The translations under genes and the position numbers were made by a program. Positions 19,609-30,459 of a stretch of 64,000 nucleotides of DNA are shown in pieces. Numbering within the stretch: position 1 is the stretch's first letter; every line of letters begins with the position of its first letter. The notes under the pieces are model-generated. The model saw only the letters and a list, made by a program, of their open reading frames with translations. It was not told the DNA's origin and searched no databases. The DNA comes from Sulfitobacter sp. EhC04. Lineage in GTDB: Bacteria > Pseudomonadota > Alphaproteobacteria > Rhodobacterales > Rhodobacteraceae. The stretch lies in NCBI RefSeq assembly GCF_001650875.1, contig NZ_LXYI01000018.1:1-64000 (forward strand), written 5' to 3'.

Positions 19609-20679
19609 ATGGCAACGGCAGATTTATTGACAATGGACAACAAGAAGTCAGCGGACAAACAGAAGGCGCTGGACAGCGCCCTGGCCCAGATCGAACGCCA
19701 GTTCGGCAAGGGGTCGATCATGAAACTGGGCGCTGAAGGTGCGATTCAGGACATCACGGCGAGTTCCACCGGATCGCTGGGGCTGGACATTGCGCTTGGC
19801 ATCGGCGGTCTTCCGATGGGCCGGATCGTTGAGATCTACGGCCCTGAATCCTCCGGCAAGACGACGCTGACGCTGCACTGCCTTGCGGAGCAGCAGAAAG
19901 CGGGCGGCGTCTGTGCCTTTGTGGATGCGGAACACGCGCTCGACCCGCAGTACGCCCGCAAGCTGGGTGTGGACATCGACGAGCTGTTGATTTCCCAGCC
20001 CGATACCGGCGAACAGGCGCTTGAGATCACTGATACGCTGGTCCGGTCCGGCGCGGTCAATATGGTTGTCGTCGATTCGGTCGCCGCGTTGACGCCGAAA
20101 TCCGAACTCGAAGGCGACATGGGCGACAGCTCTGTCGGCGTGCAGGCCCGTCTGATGAGCCAGGCCATGCGCAAACTGACCGGGTCGATCAGCCGTACCC
20201 AGTGCACCGTGATCTTCATCAACCAGATCCGGATGAAAATCGGCGTCATGTTCGGCAGCCCCGAAACAACCACGGGCGGCAATGCGCTGAAATTCTACTC
20301 TTCGGTCCGGCTCGACATCCGCCGCATCGGCGCGCTCAAGGACCGCGACGAGGTCGTGGGCAATGCAACCCGCGTCAAGGTCGTCAAGAACAAGGTCGCG
20401 CCGCCCTTCAAACAGGTGGAATTCGACATCATGTATGGCGAAGGAATCTCCAAGATGGGTGAGCTGCTGGACCTTGGCGTCAAGGCGGGCGTGGTCGACA
20501 AATCCGGCTCCTGGTTCTCTTACGGGGATGAGCGGATCGGGCAGGGCCGCGAAAACGCCAAGACGTTCCTGAAGGAAAATACAGCCATGGCGATGGAGAT
20601 TGAAGACAAGATCCGCGCAGCGCACGGGCTGGATTTCAACGGTTCCGACAATGACGATGCGGACATTCTTGAGGCCTGA
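19609..20679 (+). CDS. recA: Recombinase A
   Basis: 356 residues. The Walker [10 protein letters not shown] is at about residue 80, [10 protein letters not shown] carries Walker B, and the L2 loop [19 protein letters not shown] is intact. RecA polymerises on ssDNA, drives strand exchange and stimulates LexA and S24-type repressor self-cleavage, so it would also induce the right prophage here. It is preceded by a LexA box and followed by a terminator. Confidence 0.97.
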   Translation: MATADLLTMDNKKSADKQKALDSALAQIERQFGKGSIMKLGAEGAIQDITASSTGSLGLDIALGIGGLPMGRIVEIYGPESSGKTTLTLHCLAEQQKAGGVCAFVDAEHALDPQYARKLGVDIDELLISQPDTGEQALEITDTLVRSGAVNMVVVDSVAALTPKSELEGDMGDSSVGVQARLMSQAMRKLTGSISRTQCTVIFINQIRMKIGVMFGSPETTTGGNALKFYSSVRLDIRRIGALKDRDEVVGNATRVKVVKNKVAPPFKQVEFDIMYGEGISKMGELLDLGVKAGVVDKSGSWFSYGDERIGQGRENAKTFLKENTAMAMEIEDKIRAAHGLDFNGSDNDDADILEA

Positions 20680-20713
20680 GGCCCGGACCAATCGCAATTG
20701 CTGCAAGACAGAA

Positions 20714-20743
20714 GGGGCGCGCCGAAGGGCGACGCCCCTTTTT
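20714..20743 (+). terminator. Intrinsic terminator after recA
   Basis: Stem GGGGCG-CGCC / GGCG-A-CGCCCC with a one-base bulge, followed by TTTTT. It lies between recA and alaS. Confidence 0.75.
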
Positions 20744-20821
20744 CCATGCCGCCCCTGTGGACAGGCAAGGCTGCCAAGGCTATCTGACAACGACGCGCAT
20801 TTGCCCCGGAAGGCCTGACCG

Positions 20822-23479
20822 ATGAAGACCCTGAATGAAATCCGCTCCAGCTTTCTGTCCTATTTCGACAAGAACGGCCACCAGATTGTCCCCTCCAGCC
20901 CGCTGGTGCCGCGCAATGACCCAACGCTGATGTTCACGGCGGCGGGCATGGTGCAGTTCAAGAACCTGTTTACCGGCGTCGAAACCCGTGACTACACCCG
21001 TGCGACCACCGCGCAGAAATGCGTGCGCGCAGGCGGCAAGCACAACGATCTGGACAATGTCGGCTATACCGCGCGCCACCACACGTTTTTCGAAATGCTG
21101 GGCAACTTCAGTTTCGGCGATTATTTCAAATCCGAAGCGATCCCGCTGGCCTGGGACCTGCTGACCAAAGTGTTCGGCATCGACCCCGACCGCCTGCTGG
21201 TGACGGTCTATCATACCGATGATGAGGCGGTGGCGATCTGGAAAAAACATGCGGGGCTGAGCGATGATCGGATCATCCGGATTGCGACGGATGACAACTT
21301 CTGGTCGGCGGGCCCCACCGGCCCCTGCGGCCCCTGCACCGAAATCTTCTATGATCACGGCGATCACATCTGGGGTGGCCCTCCGGGCAGCCCGGAGGAA
21401 GACGGCGACCGCTTTGTCGAGATCTGGAATCTCGTTTTCATGCAATATGAGCAGTTCGAGGATGGCACCCGCCGCGACCTGCCGAACCAGTCGATCGACA
21501 CCGGCATGGGGATCGAACGGGTTGCCGCCCTGTTGCAGGGCACCAATGACAATTACGCTACCGATCTGATGCGCGCGCTGATCGAGGCCTCGGCGGATGC
21601 CTCCAGCACCGATCCGGACGGACCGGGCAAGACCCACCACCGGGTCATCGCGGACCATCTGCGGTCCACTTCCTTTTTGATCGCGGATGGGGTCATGCCT
21701 GCCAATGACGGGCGCGGCTATGTGCTGCGCCGGATCATGCGCCGTGCCATGCGCCATGCGCATCTGCTGGGCGTCCAGGACCCGCTGATGCACCGGCTGG
21801 TGCCATCGCTGGTAAGCCAGATGGGTGCCGCATACCCCGAGCTGGGTCAGGCGCAAGCGCTGATCACCGAAACCCTGCTGAGTGAGGAAACCCGCTTCAA
21901 ACAGACGCTGGACCGGGGCCTGCGGTTGCTGGAAGACGAGGTCAGCGGGTTGCCGGAAGGCGCGAACCTGTCAGGGCAGGCGGCCTTCAAGCTTTACGAT
22001 ACCTTCGGCTTCCCGCTGGACCTGACGCAGGATGCGCTGCGCGAGCAGGGGCGCGCGGTGGATACCGACGGCTTTGACACCGCCATGGCGGAGCAGAAGG
22101 CCAAGGCGCGCGCGGCCTGGGCCGGGTCAGGCGAAGCGGCGGATGCAACCGTCTGGTTTGATGTGGCCGAAAAACACGGGCCGACCGAGTTCCTGGGCTA
22201 TGACACCGAAACCGCAGAGGGCCAGATCAAGGCGCTGGTGATGGACGGTGTCCTGACCGAGATGGCCAAGCAAGGCGACAGCATTCAGGTGGCGTTCAAC
22301 CAGACACCGTTCTACGCCGAATCCGGTGGCCAGGTCGGGGATACCGGTGTGATCCGCACCGACACCGGCGAGATCACGATCACCGACACCCGCAAGGCGG
22401 CGGGCGTCTTTGCCCATTTCGGCAAGGTGACACAGGGCGAGGTCAAGGCGGGGCAGGCGGCTGTGCTGATTGTCGATCACGCGCGCCGCACCGCGATCCG
22501 GGCCAACCATTCGGCAACGCACCTGCTGCACGAGGCGCTGCGCGGCGCATTGGGTGATCACGTCGCACAGCGCGGCTCGCTCAATGCGCCGGATCGGCTG
22601 CGGTTTGATTTCAGCCATGCCAAGGGGCTGTCTGCCGCCGAACTGGCGCAGGTCGAAGCGGAGGTGAACAGCTACATTCGCCAGAATGCGGCGGTCGATA
22701 CGCGGATCATGACACCGGACGACGCGCGCGCGCTTGGGGCGCAGGCGCTGTTTGGCGAGAAATACGGCGACGAGGTGCGCGTGGTCTCGATGGGCCGTCA
22801 GGACGGTTCGGGCAAGGGGGCGGACAAGAACACCTATTCGCTCGAACTCTGCGGCGGCACCCATGTGCGCCAGACCGGTGACATCGGGGCTTTTGTGCTG
22901 CTGGGCGACAGCGCCAGCAGTGCCGGTGTGCGCCGGATCGAGGCGCTGACAGGGGGGGAAGCGCTGACCTGGCTGCGTGCGCAGCAATCGGCGCTGTCAC
23001 GCGTTGCCGAAGCGCTCAAAACCGCGCCGGGTGACGTGCCGGATCGGGTGCGCGGCCTGATGGACGAACGCAAGAGCCTTGCGAACGAAGTGGCGCAGTT
23101 GCGCCGCGAACTGGCCATGTCCGGCGGCGGTGCTGTCGCACCTGAGACGCGCGATGTGGGCGGGATCAAGTTCATCGCGCAGGTGCTGACTGGCGTGACC
23201 GGCAAGGACCTGCCCGCGCTGGTGGACGAGCACAAGGCCCGGCTTGGCTCAGGTGCGGTGCTGCTGATCGCGGATGCAGGTGGCAAGGCGGCTGTTGCCG
23301 CGGGCGTGACCGCGGATCTGACCGAAAAACTATCCGCCGTGGATATCCTCAAGGCCGCAGTTGCGGAACTGGGCGGCAAGGGCGGCGGCGGACGGCCCGA
23401 TATGGCGCAGGGCGGTGGTGCCAGCGCTGAAAACGCCGAGGCGGCCATCGCCGCGGCTGAAACTGTATTGAAAGGATAA
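20822..23479 (+). CDS. alaS: Alanyl-tRNA synthetase
   Basis: 885 residues, full length for the family. The class II core begins [11 protein letters not shown], with the motif 2/3 region GMGIERV. The editing domain has the [11 protein letters not shown]xxxH zinc site and the distal CGGTHV cysteine-histidine. A Gly-rich C-Ala linker ([14 protein letters not shown]) precedes the end. It charges tRNA-Ala and hydrolyses mischarged Ser/Gly-tRNA-Ala. Confidence 0.97.
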   Translation: MKTLNEIRSSFLSYFDKNGHQIVPSSPLVPRNDPTLMFTAAGMVQFKNLFTGVETRDYTRATTAQKCVRAGGKHNDLDNVGYTARHHTFFEMLGNFSFGDYFKSEAIPLAWDLLTKVFGIDPDRLLVTVYHTDDEAVAIWKKHAGLSDDRIIRIATDDNFWSAGPTGPCGPCTEIFYDHGDHIWGGPPGSPEEDGDRFVEIWNLVFMQYEQFEDGTRRDLPNQSIDTGMGIERVAALLQGTNDNYATDLMRALIEASADASSTDPDGPGKTHHRVIADHLRSTSFLIADGVMPANDGRGYVLRRIMRRAMRHAHLLGVQDPLMHRLVPSLVSQMGAAYPELGQAQALITETLLSEETRFKQTLDRGLRLLEDEVSGLPEGANLSGQAAFKLYDTFGFPLDLTQDALREQGRAVDTDGFDTAMAEQKAKARAAWAGSGEAADATVWFDVAEKHGPTEFLGYDTETAEGQIKALVMDGVLTEMAKQGDSIQVAFNQTPFYAESGGQVGDTGVIRTDTGEITITDTRKAAGVFAHFGKVTQGEVKAGQAAVLIVDHARRTAIRANHSATHLLHEALRGALGDHVAQRGSLNAPDRLRFDFSHAKGLSAAELAQVEAEVNSYIRQNAAVDTRIMTPDDARALGAQALFGEKYGDEVRVVSMGRQDGSGKGADKNTYSLELCGGTHVRQTGDIGAFVLLGDSASSAGVRRIEALTGGEALTWLRAQQSALSRVAEALKTAPGDVPDRVRGLMDERKSLANEVAQLRRELAMSGGGAVAPETRDVGGIKFIAQVLTGVTGKDLPALVDEHKARLGSGAVLLIADAGGKAAVAAGVTADLTEKLSAVDILKAAVAELGGKGGGGRPDMAQGGGASAENAEAAIAAAETVLKG

Positions 23480-23484
23480 TACCG

Positions 23485-23772
23485 ATGGGCGCACTCTGGA
23501 TCGCACATGTCACCGTCACGGACGAAGAAGCTTACAAGAAATACGCCGCTGGTGCGACGGTTGCCATCGCCGATCATGGCGGCGAATTCATCGCGCGGGG
23601 CGGCCGTTTCGTGCAGCTCGAGGGCAAGGCGCGCCCGCGCAATGTGGTGGCCCGTTTTCCGGATGTGGAATCAGCGGAAAAATGTTACCATTCAGACGCG
23701 TATCAGGCGGCCTTGAACCACGCGCGCGGCGCATCGGAACGTGAATTGGTGATCGTAGAGACCAGCGAATAA
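23485..23772 (+). CDS. DUF1330 family protein
   Basis: 95 residues with the dimeric alpha-beta barrel pattern WIAHVTVTDEEAYKKYAA, GGEFIARGG, VVARFPDVESAEKCYHSDAYQAAL. The start lies 5 bases after the alaS stop, so the two are probably co-transcribed. Biochemical role unknown. Confidence 0.75.
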   Translation: MGALWIAHVTVTDEEAYKKYAAGATVAIADHGGEFIARGGRFVQLEGKARPRNVVARFPDVESAEKCYHSDAYQAALNHARGASERELVIVETSE

Positions 23773-23783
23773 CGCTGGTCTGC

Positions 23784-23831
23784 TTTCTTTTTGGCCTTAA
23801 ATATTCCCGGGGTCCGGGGCAGCGCCCCGGA
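23784..23831. repeat. Dispersed intergenic element, copy 1
   Basis: TTTCTTTTTGGCC, an AAATATTCCCGGGG segment, then a TCCGGGGC-agc-GCCCCGGA hairpin. A related copy in inverted order lies at 31811-31862. It sits between alaS/DUF1330 and the convergent typA, so it may act as a bidirectional terminator. Confidence 0.65.
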
Positions 23832-23839
23832 ATCCGCCG

Positions 23840-25657
23840 TCAGGCGGATTTGGCCATCCGCTTGCGTTCATGCGGGTCCAGGAAGCGCTTGCGCAGCCGG
23901 ATTGCATTTGGCGTGACTTCGACCAGTTCATCGTCGTCGATATAGGCAATTGCCTCTTCCAGTGAGAGCGTGATCGGCGTGGTCAGGCGCACGGCCTCAT
24001 CGGTGCCGGAGGCGCGCACGTTGGTCAGTTTCTTGCCTTTCAGCGGATTCACTTCCAGGTCGTTGTCGCGCGAATGTTCGCCGATGATCATGCCGGTATA
24101 GACATCGGCCTGAGCGCCAATCATCATCCGGCCGCGTTCTTCGAGGTTCCACAGGGCATAGGCCACCGAGGTGCCGTTTTCCATCGAGATCAGCACGCCC
24201 GCGCGGCGTCCGGGGATCGGACCCTTGTGCGGTGCCCAGCTGTGGAACACACGGTTCAACACGCCGGTGCCGCGCGTATCGGTCAGGAATTCGCCGTGAT
24301 AGCCGATCAGCCCGCGCGAGGGGACATGGGCCACGATGCGGGTCTTGCCCGCGCCTGCCGGTTTCATCTCGACCAGCTCGCCGCGCCGCACGCCGGTGAT
24401 CTTTTCGATCACCGCGCCGGAATATTCGTCATCCACGTCAATGGTGGCTTCCTCGATCGGCTCATGCCGCACGCCGTCGATGTCCTGGAACAGCACCTGC
24501 GGGCGCGAGATCGACAGTTCGAAGCCTTCGCGGCGCATGTTTTCGATCAGAACACCCATCTGCAATTCGCCACGTCCGGCAACCTCGAATGCCTCGCCGC
24601 CGGGTGTGTCGCTGATCTTGATGGCGACGTTTGATTCCGCTTCCTTGTGCAGGCGTTCACGGATGACGCGGGACTGCACCTTTTTGCCATCGCGCCCGGC
24701 CAGCGGGGAATCGTTGATCCCGAAGGTCACGGTGATGGTGGGCGGGTCAATCGGCTGTGCCGGGATCGCCTCGGTCACGGTCTGGTCGGCCAGCGTGTCG
24801 GCCACGGTCGCCTTGGTCATGCCGGCAATGGAGACGATATCGCCCGCTTCCGCCAGGTCGATGGCGGTCTGGTCCAGCCCGCGATAGGCGAGGATCTTGG
24901 TGCAGCGGAAGTTTTCGATCAGCTTGCCGTCGCGCGACATTGCCTTGATCGTCTGGCCCGCTTTCAGCGTGCCGGATTCGACCCGGCCGGTCAGCAGGCG
25001 CCCCAGGAAAGGGTCACCGCCAAGGGTGGTGGCCAACATGGTAAAGGGCTGGTCGATATCCGAAAGTTGCTTGGGTGCCGGGACATGTTCGAGGATCAGT
25101 TCGAACAAGGCGTCCAGACCCTTGCGCGGCCCGTCCAGCGTGTGATCCGCCCAACCAGCGCGGCCAGAGGCGTACATGGCCGGGAAATCAAGCTGTTCTT
25201 CACTGGCGTCGAGGTTTGCAAACAGGTCGAACACCTCGTCCAGGGCGCGATCCGGTTCACCGTCGGGCTTGTCGACCTTGTTGATCACCACGATGGGCCG
25301 CAGGCCCAGTTTCAGCGCCTTGGAGGTCACGAATTTGGTTTGCGGCATCGGGCCTTCGGCGGCATCCACCAGCAGCACCACGCCGTCCACCATGGACAGG
25401 ATACGCTCCACCTCGCCGCCAAAATCGGCGTGGCCGGGGGTGTCGACGATGTTGATCCGCGTGCCTTTCCACTCGACCGATGTCGGCTTGGCAAAGATCG
25501 TGATGCCGCGCTCGCGTTCCAGATCGTTGCTGTCCATGGCGCGTTCAGTGGTCGCCTGGTTTTCGCGGTAGGTGCCCGATTGTTTGAGCAATTCGTCCAC
25601 CAGTGTCGTCTTGCCGTGGTCAACGTGTGCGATGATTGCGATATTGCGCAGGTCCAT
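23840..25657 (-). CDS. typA: GTP-binding ribosome-associated protein TypA/BipA
   Basis: 605 residues, usual length. G1 [15 protein letters not shown]3 [11 protein letters not shown] and G4 NKVDKPDGE are intact, followed by the EF-G-like domains and the BipA-specific C-terminal domain. It is an elongation-factor-like GTPase needed under stress and in 50S assembly. The stop lies close to the intergenic repeat element. Confidence 0.95.
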   Translation of the reverse strand: MDLRNIAIIAHVDHGKTTLVDELLKQSGTYRENQATTERAMDSNDLERERGITIFAKPTSVEWKGTRINIVDTPGHADFGGEVERILSMVDGVVLLVDAAEGPMPQTKFVTSKALKLGLRPIVVINKVDKPDGEPDRALDEVFDLFANLDASEEQLDFPAMYASGRAGWADHTLDGPRKGLDALFELILEHVPAPKQLSDIDQPFTMLATTLGGDPFLGRLLTGRVESGTLKAGQTIKAMSRDGKLIENFRCTKILAYRGLDQTAIDLAEAGDIVSIAGMTKATVADTLADQTVTEAIPAQPIDPPTITVTFGINDSPLAGRDGKKVQSRVIRERLHKEAESNVAIKISDTPGGEAFEVAGRGELQMGVLIENMRREGFELSISRPQVLFQDIDGVRHEPIEEATIDVDDEYSGAVIEKITGVRRGELVEMKPAGAGKTRIVAHVPSRGLIGYHGEFLTDTRGTGVLNRVFHSWAPHKGPIPGRRAGVLISMENGTSVAYALWNLEERGRMMIGAQADVYTGMIIGEHSRDNDLEVNPLKGKKLTNVRASGTDEAVRLTTPITLSLEEAIAYIDDDELVEVTPNAIRLRKRFLDPHERKRMAKSA

Positions 25658-25773
25658 GGGGTCAGCCTTTTTGCGGGAGTTGCGCGCGCCATACCGTGCA
25701 GACGCAGCAAAGGCCAGCCCTAATGCGTTTGGGGCCGTTTCATCTTGGTGCCCTGTTGCCCTGTTCCGCTGCG

Positions 25774-26109
25774 TCAGTGCGTCTCGGCGGCGGAAAAGAG
25801 GTGGATCACCAGGATGCCCGCGATGATCAGGGCCAGCCCCAGAACGGCGGCCAGGTCAAGGCGCTGACCAAACAGCACATAGCCGATGCCCGCGATTAAC
25901 ACGATCCCCAGACCGGACCAGATTGCATAGACGATGCCCACCGGCATCACCTTGAGCACCAGCGCCATGAAATAGAACGACGCGCCATAGAACAGCACCA
26001 CGCAGACAGAGGGCCAGAGCCGGGTGAATTGCTGACTGGCCTGAAGCGCGGTTGTACCAACGGTTTCGGTCAGGATGGCGATAAAGAGCCAGACATAATG
26101 CAGCGGCAT
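25774..26109 (-). CDS. SMR-family multidrug efflux protein
   Basis: 111 residues with four transmembrane helices. The conserved helix-1 Glu is in AILTETVGTT, and the GIVYAIWSGLGIV and LFGQRLDLAAVLGLALIIAGI segments are typical EmrE-type. It exports cationic drugs in exchange for protons as a dual-topology dimer. The gene lies 11 bases after the Lrp-type regulator on the same strand. Confidence 0.85.
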   Translation of the reverse strand: MPLHYVWLFIAILTETVGTTALQASQQFTRLWPSVCVVLFYGASFYFMALVLKVMPVGIVYAIWSGLGIVLIAGIGYVLFGQRLDLAAVLGLALIIAGILVIHLFSAAETH

Positions 26110-26120
26110 GGCGGAGGTCC

Positions 26121-26579
26121 TTACAGGGGCGGGGCGGTTGTTTCCTTGATCTCTTCCATGACGAAACTGGCCGAGACATCGGACAGCGGCACCTTGCGGA
26201 TCAGGCTTTGGTAAAGGCGGTCGTACCCCGCCATATCCGCAACCTGCGCCCGGATCAAATAGTCCAGTTCGCCGGACATCCGGTAGACGCCCATGATCTC
26301 CGGCATGGCGCGGGTGGCGGTGGAAAACCGCTCCAGCCAGTCGGGCGCATGGGCATTGGTGCGGACCTGGATAAAGACAGTCAGCGGCAGGCCGAGCCGG
26401 GCGGCATCCAGCAGGGCCACGCGCCCCTTGATCACGCCTGCCTCTTCCATCTGGCGGATGCGTCGCCAGCAGGCGTTGCGCGACAGGCCCACGGCGGTGC
26501 CAAGTGTTTCCAGCGACTGTTCCGCGTCGCGTTGCAGTTCTGCCAGGATACGGCGGTCTATGTTGTCGATATCATTCAT
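26121..26579 (-). CDS. Lrp/AsnC-family transcriptional regulator
   Basis: 152 residues from the ATG at 26579. The N-terminal winged helix-turn-helix is clear (DNIDRRILAELQRDAEQSLETLG, NACWRRIRQMEEAGVIKG), followed by the RAM effector domain (TVFIQVRTNAHAP ... MSGELDYLIRAQVADMAGYD). It is divergent from the DUF6356 gene and upstream of the SMR transporter, which it may regulate. Confidence 0.85.
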   Translation of the reverse strand: MNDIDNIDRRILAELQRDAEQSLETLGTAVGLSRNACWRRIRQMEEAGVIKGRVALLDAARLGLPLTVFIQVRTNAHAPDWLERFSTATRAMPEIMGVYRMSGELDYLIRAQVADMAGYDRLYQSLIRKVPLSDVSASFVMEEIKETTAPPL

Positions 26580-26693
26580 GGAATGACAATGATGGGATAA
26601 TTTCCCAACATCAAGGCGAAATCTGATACCTTTGGGATAACTTCTCGCGCCAGATACCGTAGGTTGCCCGCAACCCATAAAAAGGAGAGACGG

Positions 26694-26900
26694 ATGTTTT
26701 CCCGCGTGTTTCTGGACCACCCCGCCAAGGTCGATGAAGGCTTTTTCGAGCATATGCTGTTCGCGCTGCGGTTTTCAGGCTTGTTGTTTGCTGCCGCCGG
26801 TGCGGCTTTGGTCCACGCCCTGATCCCCTGCCTGTTCGAAAAGACCGCCAGTGGCATCATCGCCAGGCTCTATGCCCGCACCCACAACCGGGGCAGCTGA
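26694..26900 (+). CDS. DUF6356-like small protein
   Basis: 68 residues from the ATG at 26694, after AAGGAGAGA. MFSRVFLDHPAKVDEGFFEHM...LFAAAGAALVHALIPCLFEKTASG is a conserved Roseobacter-type pattern with one Ala-rich hydrophobic helix. Function unknown. It is directly followed by the amidotransferase and probably co-transcribed. Confidence 0.6.
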   Translation: MFSRVFLDHPAKVDEGFFEHMLFALRFSGLLFAAAGAALVHALIPCLFEKTASGIIARLYARTHNRGS

Positions 26901-26902
26901 AC

Positions 26903-27697
26903 ATGTGTCGATGGGCAGCCTGGCAGGGCGCATCCTTGCAGCTCAGCCAGATATTGACCGCACCGGATCATTCGCTGATCCGCCAATCGCGCGAAGCGGC
27001 GCATTGCAAGACAGCGATCAACGCGGATGGCTTTGGCCTGGCGTGGTACGATCAACAGCCCCATCCGGGCCTCTACCGCGATGTTTATCCGGCATGGTCT
27101 GACCCGAACCTGCATTCCCTTGCCGATCAGGTCAGCGCGCGGCTGTTTCTGGCGCATGTGCGCGCCTCCACCGGCACCGCGACCAGCCGCAACAATTGCC
27201 ACCCTTTTGTTCAGGGCCGCTGGAGTTTCATGCACAATGGGCAGGTCGGCGGTTTCGAGCAGTTTCGCAAGGACGCCGATATGATGATCCCGGCAGAGCT
27301 TTACGCGCACCGCAAGGGTGCCACGGACAGTGAAGCCCTGTTTCTGGTGGCCTGTGGGTTTGGGCTGGCAGAAGATCCGCTGCCAGCGATGCGCAAGGCG
27401 GTGACCCGCTTTGAAGCCCTGGCACGCGCCCATGGGCATTCGCCGCATATGCGGCTGGCCGCAGCCTTCAGCGATGGTGAAACGCTTTATGCCATTCGTT
27501 ACGCTTCTGATGATCTGGCACCCTCACTGTTTTACCGCTGGAACGCAGACTGGCAGGGCTGGTCGGTGGTGTCCGAACCCTATGATCAGGTGCAGGGCGA
27601 CTGGATCGAAGTGCCCAAGGGCAGTTTCTGTCGCTTTACCCGCGACCAATGCGAGATCACGCCGTTTGCCTGCAACAGCCATGTAATTGCCGCGTGA
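26903..27697 (+). CDS. Class II glutamine amidotransferase (YafJ-like)
   Basis: 264 residues. The N-terminal Cys nucleophile is at residue 2 (MCRWAAWQG), and HVRASTGTATSRNNCHPF plus WSFMHNGQVGGFEQF are the GATase_2 strands. The family hydrolyses glutamine or related gamma-glutamyl substrates. Start Met would be removed to expose Cys. Confidence 0.82.
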   Translation: MCRWAAWQGASLQLSQILTAPDHSLIRQSREAAHCKTAINADGFGLAWYDQQPHPGLYRDVYPAWSDPNLHSLADQVSARLFLAHVRASTGTATSRNNCHPFVQGRWSFMHNGQVGGFEQFRKDADMMIPAELYAHRKGATDSEALFLVACGFGLAEDPLPAMRKAVTRFEALARAHGHSPHMRLAAAFSDGETLYAIRYASDDLAPSLFYRWNADWQGWSVVSEPYDQVQGDWIEVPKGSFCRFTRDQCEITPFACNSHVIAA

Positions 27698-28225
27698 CAC
27701 CCTCTGTTGTGGAATATGGCTGTGGCTGCTGCGGGTTACAAAGCGCCCGTCATCGGGGGGCGTCACACCATACTGGCCCAGACGTCAAGCATTTCTGAAC
27801 CGAAGCGGACCTTGGGTGCGCAGCCTGTGAAGGTCTGCTGCGCGGGGACTTTGCTGCCGTTGATCAGTGGAACGCGAAGCCCGGAACAAGCCGAAGGCGC
27901 CGGGCCATCGCCTGCCCGCCGGTCGCACCAAAGGTGCGCCCTTGATCGTCGGCATGCCTTTGGCATGACGGTAGGCGATTTGGTGAGGCTGGGTATGTCT
28001 CTGATAGGGATCATCATGGCTGAGAAATAAAGTGGCATGGACAGAGGTCAGCATCGCCCACCCCGGGCAGGCGATGGCCCGGCTTGCGCTTCACGTCCGG
28101 GATGTAAGATTGACTCTCTCACGCCATTCGCCGCGATCTGCATTAAGGTCCGGTTTGCCATTTTGGACAGGCTCACGACGTGACAGTCAAAAGCGTGTGA
28201 TGTTCGACACCTGTCGGCAGGATTG
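27698..28225. other. Long intergenic region
   Basis: About 530 bases between the amidotransferase and icd with no convincing gene. It contains a 19-bp perfect inverted repeat (see repeat entry) and a short GGCATGCC-type palindrome near 27950-27975. Confidence 0.45.
27900..28082. repeat. 19-bp perfect inverted repeat with 145-bp spacer
   Basis: CGGGCAGGCGATGGCCCGG at 28064-28082 is the exact reverse complement of 27900-27918. Sequence outside the arms does not match. Perfect 19-bp arms at this spacing suggest a structured RNA or ends of a decayed element rather than a terminator. Confidence 0.6.
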
Positions 28226-28253
28226 AAAAAGGCCGCATCGCTGCGGCCTTTTT
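28226..28253. terminator. Bidirectional terminator at icd 3' end
   Basis: GGCCGC-atcgct-GCGGCC flanked by AAAAA and TTTTT. It terminates icd on the minus strand and could also act on the plus strand. Confidence 0.8.
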
Positions 28254-28258
28254 GTCGC

Positions 28259-29473
28259 TTAACCCTTGAGGGCCTTGTTCAGGTTTTCGTCGACTTTCTC
28301 AAGGAAGCCCATGGTGGTCAGCCACTTTTGATCGGGGCCGACCAGCAGCGCCAGGTCTTTGGTCATGAAGCCGGATTCGACCGTGTCCACCACGGTTTTC
28401 TCCAGGGTTTCGGCAAAGTTGGTCAGCGCAGTATTGCCGTCCAGCTTGCCACGGTGCTTGAGGCCCCCGGTCCAGGCATAGATCGACGCGATGGAGTTGG
28501 TCGATGTCTCTTCGCCCTTCTGGTGCTGGCGGTAGTGACGGGTCACGGTGCCATGCGCCGCCTCGGCCTCGACGGTCTGGCCATCGGGGGTCATCAGGAT
28601 GGAGGTCATCAGACCCAGCGAGCCAAAGCCCTGCGCCACGGTGTCGGATTGCACGTCGCCGTCGTAGTTCTTGCAGGCCCAGACATAACCGCCGTTCCAC
28701 TTCATCGCACAAGCGACCATGTCGTCGATCAGGCGGTGCTCATAGGTGATGCCCGCTTCCTTGAACTTGTCGGCGAATTCTTCGTCAAAGACCTGTTGGA
28801 ACAGGATCATGAACTGGCCGTCATAATTCTTGAGGATTGTGTTCTTGGTGGACAGGTACACCGGCCAGCCGCGCTGAAGGCCATAGTTCATGGAGGCGCG
28901 GGCAAAGTCCTTGATCGATTCATCAAGGTTGTACATCGCCATGTAGACACCCGATGCAGGGGCCTTGAACACTTCTTCCTCGATCACGGTGCCGTCTTCG
29001 CCGACGAACTTCATCGACAGGGTGCCGGCACCGGGGAATTTCATGTCGGTGGCGCGGTACTGGTCACCGTAAGCGTGACGGCCGATGACGATGGGCTTGG
29101 TCCAGCCGGGCACAAGGCGCGGCACGTTCTTGCAGATGATCGGCTCGCGGAACACCACACCGCCCAGGATGTTGCGGATGGTGCCGTTGGGCGAACGCCA
29201 CATCTTCTTGAGGCCAAATTCCTCAACCCGGGCTTCATCCGGTGTGATGGTCGCGCATTTGACGCCAACGCCATATTTCTTGATCGCTTCGGCGGCGTCG
29301 ATGGTGATCTGGTCGTCCGTTTCGTCGCGCGCCTCGATGCCCAGATCATAGTATTTCAGGTCAATGTCGAGATAGGGCAGGATCAGCTTTTTCTTGATGA
29401 AATCCCAGATGATCCGGGTCATTTCATCGCCGTCCAACTCGACGACGGGGTTTTCTACCTTGATCTTTGACAT
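28259..29473 (-). CDS. icd: NADP-dependent isocitrate dehydrogenase
   Basis: 404 residues of the dimeric eukaryote-like NADP-IDH type: [29 protein letters not shown] N-terminus, [21 protein letters not shown] and the [20 protein letters not shown] active-site region. It oxidises isocitrate to 2-oxoglutarate and NADPH in the TCA cycle. A 415-residue antisense ORF over it is a shadow. Confidence 0.95.
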   Translation of the reverse strand: MSKIKVENPVVELDGDEMTRIIWDFIKKKLILPYLDIDLKYYDLGIEARDETDDQITIDAAEAIKKYGVGVKCATITPDEARVEEFGLKKMWRSPNGTIRNILGGVVFREPIICKNVPRLVPGWTKPIVIGRHAYGDQYRATDMKFPGAGTLSMKFVGEDGTVIEEEVFKAPASGVYMAMYNLDESIKDFARASMNYGLQRGWPVYLSTKNTILKNYDGQFMILFQQVFDEEFADKFKEAGITYEHRLIDDMVACAMKWNGGYVWACKNYDGDVQSDTVAQGFGSLGLMTSILMTPDGQTVEAEAAHGTVTRHYRQHQKGEETSTNSIASIYAWTGGLKHRGKLDGNTALTNFAETLEKTVVDTVESGFMTKDLALLVGPDQKWLTTMGFLEKVDENLNKALKG

Positions 29474-29544
29474 GAAGCCTATCCCTTTCGGTTATGAAGA
29501 TGCGTTGCGCCGCGCATAGCGCAAAACGCGGGCAGGGGAAAGCG

Positions 29545-29560
29545 GTATACGATAGTATAC
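29545..29560. promoter_or_regulatory. GTATAC-N4-GTATAC palindrome upstream of icd
   Basis: GTATAC-gata-GTATAC lies 72 bases upstream of the icd start. On the icd strand it contains TATACT, a possible -10 element, so a bound regulator could block icd transcription. GTATAC half-sites are common among GntR-type operators. Confidence 0.5.
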
Positions 29561-29616
29561 AGAACTTGATTTGTATATTCCGGTGTAAATGCCGGGAATA
29601 TGTGCCGTGCAGGCGG

Positions 29617-30210
29617 TCAGGTGGATTTTTGCGTGGCGAAAAACGCCGCAATCCGGGCTTTTGCGTAATCCCACAGACCGGGGGCACCGATGACGATCTT
29701 GCTGCCGACGCGGTCATGGATCTGCTGTTCACTCACGTCGTAATCGGTCCAGCTGCCGCCGCCGCTGGCGAGGTTCTGCATCGGCGGCTGGAACCTGTCC
29801 AGCGACTTGGCGAACTGGGCAGAAGGGGTCCGGGCGGCTTCGAACTCCTCCCAGATGGCGCGCAGATGATCGCGCTGATCCTCCGGCAGCAGGCCAAAGA
29901 TGCGGTCGGCGGCGGCCTGTTCGGCGGCTTCGATCGCGGCGTGGTCCAGGTCGCCGAAGATCGGATTGTCACCTGCGTCGATTTCCACCAGATCGTGCAG
30001 GATCAGCATCTTGATCACCAGGGAGAGGTCAACCTCCGGACCGGCCTGATCCGCCAGCACAAGGGCATAGAGCGTCAGATGCCAGGAATGTTCGGCGGAA
30101 TTCTCATTGCGCGAGCCGTCGCAGAGTTCGGTCGCCCGGATGGTGTTCTTGAGCTTGTCGGCCTCGACCAGAAAGTCGATCTGCCGGTCGAGACGGCTTT
30201 TCTCCGTCAT
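29617..30210 (-). CDS. HD-domain hydrolase (YfbR-like)
   Basis: 197 residues. Metal ligands are visible as SAEHSWHLTLYALVLADQ and LILHDLVEIDAGDNP, with a later Asp. The size and pattern match 5'-deoxynucleotidases of the YfbR group, which remove phosphate from dNMPs. It overlaps the following 79-residue gene by 4 bases. Confidence 0.75.
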   Translation of the reverse strand: MTEKSRLDRQIDFLVEADKLKNTIRATELCDGSRNENSAEHSWHLTLYALVLADQAGPEVDLSLVIKMLILHDLVEIDAGDNPIFGDLDHAAIEAAEQAAADRIFGLLPEDQRDHLRAIWEEFEAARTPSAQFAKSLDRFQPPMQNLASGGGSWTDYDVSEQQIHDRVGSKIVIGAPGLWDYAKARIAAFFATQKST

Positions 30211-30446
30211 GCCTTGGGATGCGCTTCGCGGTGGGACTTGAGCTTTTTGCGCAGGAAGGCGCGGCCCTGATCATTGGCCATCCGGGTGCGGATGGCGGTC
30301 AGGAAGGCTTCTTCGAGGGTCTGCGAGGAGGCCCCCAGCACATTCCCGACCTCCATGAACAGGCGGTCCTCGCCGGTCTCGGTCTGGACGGCCAGACATT
30401 CCTCGGCCAGCTTGTTGGCCATTTCGATGACGACCGGGTCGGCCAT
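30207..30446 (-). CDS. Small hypothetical protein, helical
   Basis: 79 residues, all predicted helix, ending in a basic segment (FLRKKLKSHREAHPKA). Overlap of 4 bases with the HD hydrolase indicates co-translation with it. No recognised domain. Confidence 0.65.
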   Translation of the reverse strand: MADPVVIEMANKLAEECLAVQTETGEDRLFMEVGNVLGASSQTLEEAFLTAIRTRMANDQGRAFLRKKLKSHREAHPKA

Positions 30447-30459
30447 GCGGGTGCTCCTG

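Noticed and set aside
27763..28038. Minus-strand 91-codon ORF in the intergenic gap
   Set aside because: No ribosome site, Pro/Ser/Arg-rich, and only resembles spurious ORFs over intergenic repeats.
28223..29470. 415-residue ORF antisense to icd
   Set aside because: Mirror of a high-GC conserved gene; repetitive Val/Gly/His composition and no ribosome site. It is a codon-bias shadow.
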